Assembly: GCA_963210315.1 (NCBI GenBank)
Contig: OY723263.1
Coordinates: 1,488,001 to 1,552,000 of the forward strand
DNA: 64,000 nucleotides
Direction of reading: 5' to 3'
Origin: Rhynchopus euleeides
Lineage: Eukaryota > Euglenozoa > Diplonemea > Diplonemida > Diplonemidae
Shown here: piece by piece, positions 54,190 to 64,000 of the stretch
Layout: every line of letters starts with the position of its first letter
Position numbering within the stretch: position 1 is the stretch's first letter
Translations under genes and position numbers: made by a program
Notes under the pieces: generated by a model
What the model saw: the letters and a program-made list of their open reading frames with translations, nothing else
What the model was told of the DNA's origin: nothing
The model's database searches: none

Positions 54190-56614
54190 ATGGGGCACCA
54201 ATCACTCCCCAAATTTTGCTCAATGATTCCACGGCAAGCCAGATTTTCTGATCAATTAGTTTGTTTGAGCATGTTCCTGGCCCTTGTTTGGAAAGTAGAT
54301 GACCCCTGGCTGGAGAGGACGGTTGTGCTTGACCGGACGGAGAGAGAACCTTCTCCATAACCACCTCCACTCCACAATGCCACAAGTGGCAGGAAGGCCG
54401 GGTGTTACAGGCCTCAACCAGGGTTCCAAGGCTCTCCACTTCCTGGCTGCGTCAGGGATCACCGGGTACAGCGAGCAGGATTCCCTGTCCTGACACCCCA
54501 GCATGTGCCACCGGAAGAACCCGAAACAGCAGCCCCCCCTCATGGGGGTTGCAAGAGGCACGGAAATCGTTCAAATCGGACCAAGTCCGAAAATTCGGCA
54601 CTTTCTTGGGCACAAATTGCGGTCCGAAATTTTCCGATTTTTTGAAAAAAGGCTAATTCTGTAAGGGGGACCTTTTCGAATTTTTTTTTACGCACACGAC
54701 TTTCGCGCGGAAAGTGTCATTCAGCTCTGCCAAACGTGCTCTACACACCACCCCCTTCATCAGGCAAGTGGGTTTGTAAGTGTGTGTGGAAGCGTCAACG
54801 CATCAAACGAAGTACCAAGTAGTAGAGGAAGAGCGGCAGAGTTGAAGTGACACTTTTCGGGCACTTTTTCCACAAGGAAATGTCCGCCCTGTCCGCTACT
54901 GTCCACTACCGATTTCAAGGATCCTCCAAACAAACCGGTTAGCCACCGGGCTGCGATCGAGCGAAGAAATTAGTCGGAATCGAGAGGTGGTGAATTTGTA
55001 TGTATGTGCGGTGTGTTTATGTCTTGCGGTTTCGGAAGACTCAAAAAAATCGGGTGGGGGGAAGGGGGCTGGCTGGGCAGGTTGCTGAATGATGTGGTGG
55101 GGGGGGGAGGTGGGTCCCGTTCCGTGGGTTATGTTAACGGACAAGCCACCAGAATCAAAGTTCGTCTTGTAGTCAGAAGGCCCACTGCCATGTATGAGAG
55201 TCCAAATGATACTGTTGAAGGATGTTTGTCGGACCGAAGGGGAAATGATTGGACAGTAGTCTCTGCTCAAGTGATCGCACCGCTCCATCTTGATCTTCGG
55301 ATCCAAGCGAATAAATGACGTCTAATCAGCCGTTTGGTTGTGGAACCCAGCAAATATCCCTGCGGACTTGATTACGGCCCGAAATCGTTGCCCATCAGAA
55401 GGCACAGCGTGTTGCCGCTGAACTGATTGAGATTGTTTTCATAGAACCGACGCGGTGTCTGTGATTTTTTTGCGGGTACTTTTTTTGCCATCTTCCCCCC
55501 CCCCCCTTTTTGCACCCCAACAGAAGCCTGATGTTCATTGCTTTTATTTCTTCATCGCTCGACCCCCCTCCCCCCCCCCACTACCCCGACCCTTACCTTC
55601 ATTTCTTTGCCTCCCTCTTGGGAAAGGGCTGCTCTGGGCAACCCGTCTGGCATGAAACAACCGAGCTAGAGCGATTATGCACGCAGAGGAACCTAATTCA
55701 CCATCCTGCCCAAAACACGATGTGCACGAGGTTCGTCTCTTTGGGTGTCCTTTGTGTGATGGCCTGGTGTTGGAAATCCCCCCCCCCCTGCCCCGCCCGC
55801 CGACACAGCATTTTTACTACCCCGTATTGTCCTGACTAACTTGGATTGATATTCAACAACATTGCACAGGTGTTGTGTGCTTGTTGATGTCCCCCCCCCC
55901 CATCCACTGCCATCGTTGTTTCTCTACCTTCTCTCGCCCGGTCTGTCCCCCCCCCCCCGCACTCCTCCCTCATAGGACCTTTTGAGACCCGCTGCTGATA
56001 CGTTTGTAAGTGACAGTTGCCTTCACACCCAGATGGGTTCGTTTCTAAAACGACGACAAGGTCTGCATGGGCAGAGGTGTGACCCCTAGACGCAGCGGAG
56101 CTGCTTAAACCAGTTTACTCGGAAGTGGCGCGCTTGCCGTGTCGGTTTGAGGGGTGAGGCACTGGCCTGCCTGACAAGTGCCACTGACACTGTAACAAGA
56201 TTCTTCGGTGTATTATGCACTGCTGTATGCATTGTTGGACAATATTCGCATGTGTGTGGTGAGTGTGCATGGGCGGACAAAAGGGAGTAGCGTACGCAAT
56301 ATTTTGTTCCTTTGTCCAACGTGATATCTTTTGGAAGGAGGGCAACAGCGATCACGAGAAAAAATAACCCCATGGGCGTGATATGCTGTTGCAGGCGGGC
56401 AGTTCAGATGAGCAGGTGGACGGGGTAGTGGTGGTGGTTGGCGAGGGGTGATCGAAACACCAATGCGCATTTCTTGCCCATGCCCTCTCCCTCCCCCCAC
56501 CCCACCCCGCGCCACCCTTTCCCCCCCCCCCAAATTGCAAGAACCCACCACGCATCCGCATCACTCATCACCATTGCCCACCCATTGCCCCCACCCCTCA
56601 CGCCTCCTCTCGCA
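54190..56614. other. Intergenic region, no supported gene
   Basis: About 2.4 kb with AT-rich repeat remnants at the left, several C-runs (55496-55507, 55780-55790, 55891-55900, 55949-55958) and short frames on both strands (for example minus 54896-55306, plus 55004-55318) without recognisable domains. Confidence 0.45.
56596..56614 (+). promoter_or_regulatory. Candidate splice acceptor before the MGCC gene
   Basis: A long C/T-rich tract ends CTCCTCTCGCAG at about 56603-56614, roughly 170 bases before the ATG at 56788. It could be a spliced-leader or 5'-UTR intron acceptor. Form only. Confidence 0.35.
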
Positions 56615-56787
56615 GGGTTGTGCAATCGACGACACAACAGACCCACCCCCCGCACCCCCAACGCCCCCCGGCAGTGCGCCACCTCCATAGACCCCCCGCC
56701 ACCGCCAGCACCACCGGTTGGCCTTGGGGGGGCTGAGGTCGAGGGAGTGAAGAACGGGCATCTGCACGGGTCTCCGCACGCGGCACA

Positions 56788-57375
56788 ATGGGGTGTTGCT
56801 TTGGGAAGCAGAATGAAAAAGACAGGGATGAGCCCCTGTTGGAGCGGGAGAAGCCGGCGTCGTCTGCCGAGAAGAGCAATGACGACATGGCGACCCCCAG
56901 TGACGATGCGAAGAAGGCTGGATCGGCGAAGGCAGACAGCTCACCCCCGCCTTCGCTGACACCTGCCGGGCGGACATCCCCGAAGAAGACGGACAGCGTG
57001 AAGAAGAGCGGCAAGGCACCTCCGAATGACAAGGCGCCCTCGCGGACCGCGAAGGCGAACGGCAGCTCTGCAGACCTCGGCAACCAGTCTGTCGATAAGC
57101 TGGAGAAGTCAGGCTCTATCAACAAGAAGTCCCCCACTGAGGTTGTTGTCAAGAACGACATCCCGTCTGTCGACAACGCACTCAAGGTGAAAGGGCGTGG
57201 TGGGGAGCTCCCCGAAGCACCGGCAGGGACGACAAACCTCAAGCTGCACGGAAAGTCGTCGCAGGTGAACACCGCTGGCATGTCGGGTGCAACAGCGACG
57301 CGTTTGAAGCGCTCCAACGACTGCATCGACAGCTGCAGACCCGAATACGACCTTTCTTCAGGGAAGATTGCATGA
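56788..57375 (+). CDS. Small, Ser/Lys-rich protein with MGCC dual-acylation signal
   Basis: 195 residues. The N-terminus MGCCFGKQNEKDRDEPLLE gives Gly2 for N-myristoylation and Cys3-Cys4 for palmitoylation, so membrane attachment is likely. The rest is hydrophilic and disordered-looking (Ser, Lys, Pro, Asp) without a domain. The start (MGCC, acidic residues, LL) resembles that of LAMTOR1, the lysosomal Ragulator anchor, and also fits the small acylated flagellar or cortical proteins of kinetoplastids; the remaining sequence is not similar enough to decide. The start Met is fixed by the acylation motif. Single exon, + strand. Confidence 0.7.
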   Translation: MGCCFGKQNEKDRDEPLLEREKPASSAEKSNDDMATPSDDAKKAGSAKADSSPPPSLTPAGRTSPKKTDSVKKSGKAPPNDKAPSRTAKANGSSADLGNQSVDKLEKSGSINKKSPTEVVVKNDIPSVDNALKVKGRGGELPEAPAGTTNLKLHGKSSQVNTAGMSGATATRLKRSNDCIDSCRPEYDLSSGKIA

Positions 57376-60733
<3,358 letters not shown>

Positions 60734-62260
60734 ATGGCGTCCCCGCAGCAGCCGCAGCATGCCTCGCCCTTGCCACCGGCGGGGTGGTACCAGAGCAAGG
60801 TCGACAAGAAAACCAGGCGTGACTGCGCGCGTGTTGTCGGCAACCGTGTGGAGGTCTCAGCCCCTGAGGTGCCGCACGGCGGTGTTGTGTATGAGGAGTG
60901 CGCCTCCCTGACCTCCCCCGTGCTGCTGGACAACGCGCTGGCGAACGTCACCGACCCCCACGTGGGCCACTCCGCGCGACAGCTGCTGCAGCTCAACTCA
61001 ACACTGCCCGCCCTCCGGCTACCCGACGCGGTTGTGCCGCTGCTGGTTCACGCAACGTCTCTTTCGCTAGATGACATACGCCGTGGCATCGCACCTCTGG
61101 AGACCCTGTCTAAGGCACGCTCTGCAAACCAGCAGGACCTGATGCCCGCCTTTGCCGTGTCTCACGCCATGAAGAAGGTGTTCCCCAAGGAAGCCCACGC
61201 ACACCTGGCACCTGCTGTGCTGGGTGCTCTGCTGACTGTGTTCGTGCGGGGGGCCCTGCCTCACACCTGCGGGGGGCGTGCAGGAGCCTCGCTGTTTCAC
61301 AGGTCTTCGCTGATCGAGAAGGCATCCCACGTCCGGGCGAATGTGCGGTGTGAAGCAGAGATGGTTGACGGGCGGGTGTGTGTGAAGGTCGTTGCCCTGC
61401 AGAGGCTGCAGGCAGGGGATGTGCTGCGGCTGCCCTCGCATGAGGAGCTGTGGGGCGACATCCATGCGGTGTGCGAGTGTGGCGCGGCGATGCCGGAGGT
61501 GATTCCGCAGCCCGGGAAGGGGCTGCCGTCTGTCGCGAAGAAGCTCCATCTCCCTGAGGTGGCATCCAGTGGCATCGTGCAGACGCATCTCCCGGGGCGT
61601 GGGGGCAACGGGCGTGTCGCCTTCGTGCTGGACAACGTGTTCACCAAGGAGGAGTGCGACATCATGTCTGACATGGCCTTCGGGTCGTGGGACTCGACAC
61701 TCCAGTATAAGCAGATGCTGAAGACAGGGCCTGCAGGGAACTACCGCCTGCTGAAGACTGGGTCTGATCTGCATGGGTCGCTGTGGTCGCGTATTCACCA
61801 GTACTGCCCGAAGGAGTGGAACAACTGGAAGGTGGGTGACATCAACGACAGGATGCGCTTCATTCAGTACGATAAGGGTGAGCGGTTTGTGGCACACACC
61901 GATGGGGAGTACTGTATCAACGAGGGGTCGCGTGCGGGGTGGCGCAGCTTCATCACCGTGCAGGTCTACCTGACGGAGGGGATGCAGGGTGGTTCCACAC
62001 GATTCATCAATGGCGACACGCTGATCTGCGACTCTGTGCCGAAGGTGGGCCGCGTCCTTGTGTTCGAGCACTGCATGCGGCATACCGGAGAGGAGGTGAC
62101 GGACGACACAGCCAAGCGCATCATCCGTACCGAAATCATGTACCAGCCCTCGCGTGCAAAGTACGCCAACCCTGCCAACCAGTCCCTCCCTGAGGGCTGG
62201 CAGGAGGGTGCCGATGGCCTGAATCTACCCCGCGACCAGGCACACCCCAGACGTGTGTAG
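60734..62260 (+). CDS. 2OG-Fe(II) oxygenase (prolyl-4-hydroxylase type) with possible SET-like N-terminus
   Basis: 508 residues from ATG 60734; the frame opens earlier but without protein-like sequence. The C-terminal part (~300-480) is a P4H-type double-stranded beta-helix: RFIQYDKGERFVAHTDGEY with the iron-binding H-x-D, WRSFITVQVYL, GGSTRFI, then VLVFEHCMRHTGEEV with the distal His and a later Arg (RIIRTEI) for 2-oxoglutarate. It would hydroxylate a protein or small substrate using O2 and 2-oxoglutarate; the substrate is unknown. The N-terminal half has a SMYD-like order (GASLFHRSSL where the NHSC motif is expected, then VVALQRLQAGDVLRL resembling the SET x-I-xxGEEL segment, then a CxC pair), but lacks the Asn-His, so it would be catalytically dead if truly SET. 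No introns needed. Confidence 0.82.
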   Translation: MASPQQPQHASPLPPAGWYQSKVDKKTRRDCARVVGNRVEVSAPEVPHGGVVYEECASLTSPVLLDNALANVTDPHVGHSARQLLQLNSTLPALRLPDAVVPLLVHATSLSLDDIRRGIAPLETLSKARSANQQDLMPAFAVSHAMKKVFPKEAHAHLAPAVLGALLTVFVRGALPHTCGGRAGASLFHRSSLIEKASHVRANVRCEAEMVDGRVCVKVVALQRLQAGDVLRLPSHEELWGDIHAVCECGAAMPEVIPQPGKGLPSVAKKLHLPEVASSGIVQTHLPGRGGNGRVAFVLDNVFTKEECDIMSDMAFGSWDSTLQYKQMLKTGPAGNYRLLKTGSDLHGSLWSRIHQYCPKEWNNWKVGDINDRMRFIQYDKGERFVAHTDGEYCINEGSRAGWRSFITVQVYLTEGMQGGSTRFINGDTLICDSVPKVGRVLVFEHCMRHTGEEVTDDTAKRIIRTEIMYQPSRAKYANPANQSLPEGWQEGADGLNLPRDQAHPRRV

Positions 62261-63837
<1,577 letters not shown>

Positions 63838-64000
63838 GCCGCACACTCTGACGACACGATTCCACACCAAATAGGGGACCGAAAAAGCTCCCAAAAAAAA
63901 ACCAAACTCACTATTCCCTGACCTCCCTTCGAAACACAGTCTCACCAGTGGAAACGGTGCACGAGACTAAAATGCCCCAATCCCTTGTTGTTATTTTGGC
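63838..64000. other. 3' flank of beta-tubulin
   Basis: 163 bases to the window edge, presumably 3' UTR and the start of the next spacer. An A-run at 63893-63901; no polyadenylation signal I can name with confidence. Confidence 0.5.

Overview
The window is nuclear DNA of a protist. The evidence is a complete beta-tubulin gene, GT-AG introns with an unusually constant GTATG (once GTACG) donor, two eIF4G-type genes with MIF4G domains, and pyrimidine-tract/AG acceptors upstream of intronless genes that would suit spliced-leader trans-splicing. The tubulin sequence style, a degenerate class III cyclase fragment and a 2A-bearing APE-type LINE are compatible with a free-living euglenozoan such as a diplonemid, but I cannot prove the taxon from sequence alone.

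Layout. 1-2383: 3' part of a gene for a Cys-rich protein. 3002-6692: eIF4G-like gene A (5 exons). 6693-29885: a transposon island holding a TA-flanked inverted-repeat element (8974-10120), a 3.37-kb TIR element with three 31-bp satellite arrays (10427-13796), a ~400-bp tandem repeat interrupted by a fold-back element (14641-24056) that is itself interrupted by a full-length LINE (14824-23688), and two TIR elements meeting at one TA (27342-28120, 28123-29656). 29886-50954: eIF4G-like gene B (9 exons). Its last intron is about 17 kb because it holds a hAT-like element and a 15.98-kb copy of the satellite-bearing TIR element. 50955-56787: short repeat clusters and a retroposed insert with a 19-bp target duplication. 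56788-57375: small dually acylated protein. 60734-62260: 2OG-Fe(II) oxygenase with a possible SET-like N-terminus. 62497-63837: beta-tubulin. All recognised host genes lie on the + strand.

Main points. (1) A TIR element family (ends GGGGGTCTTCGCT, 3-bp target duplications) carries three related 31-bp satellite arrays plus a captured cyclase fragment; the two copies differ nearly fivefold in length, mainly because one array grew from about 25 to about 410 units. A 108-bp derivative is caught as a filled/empty site pair. (2) The reading frame of eIF4G B resumes exactly, with correct phase and splice sites, on the far side of a 17-kb transposon-filled intron. (3) The LINE's two ORFs share one reading frame, separated by a single UGA-C stop followed by a 2A-like DIETNPGP motif, which suggests readthrough plus 2A separation. 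The 12.7-kb array is open in all three forward frames and yields false ORFs of up to 4264 codons; these are not annotated as genes.
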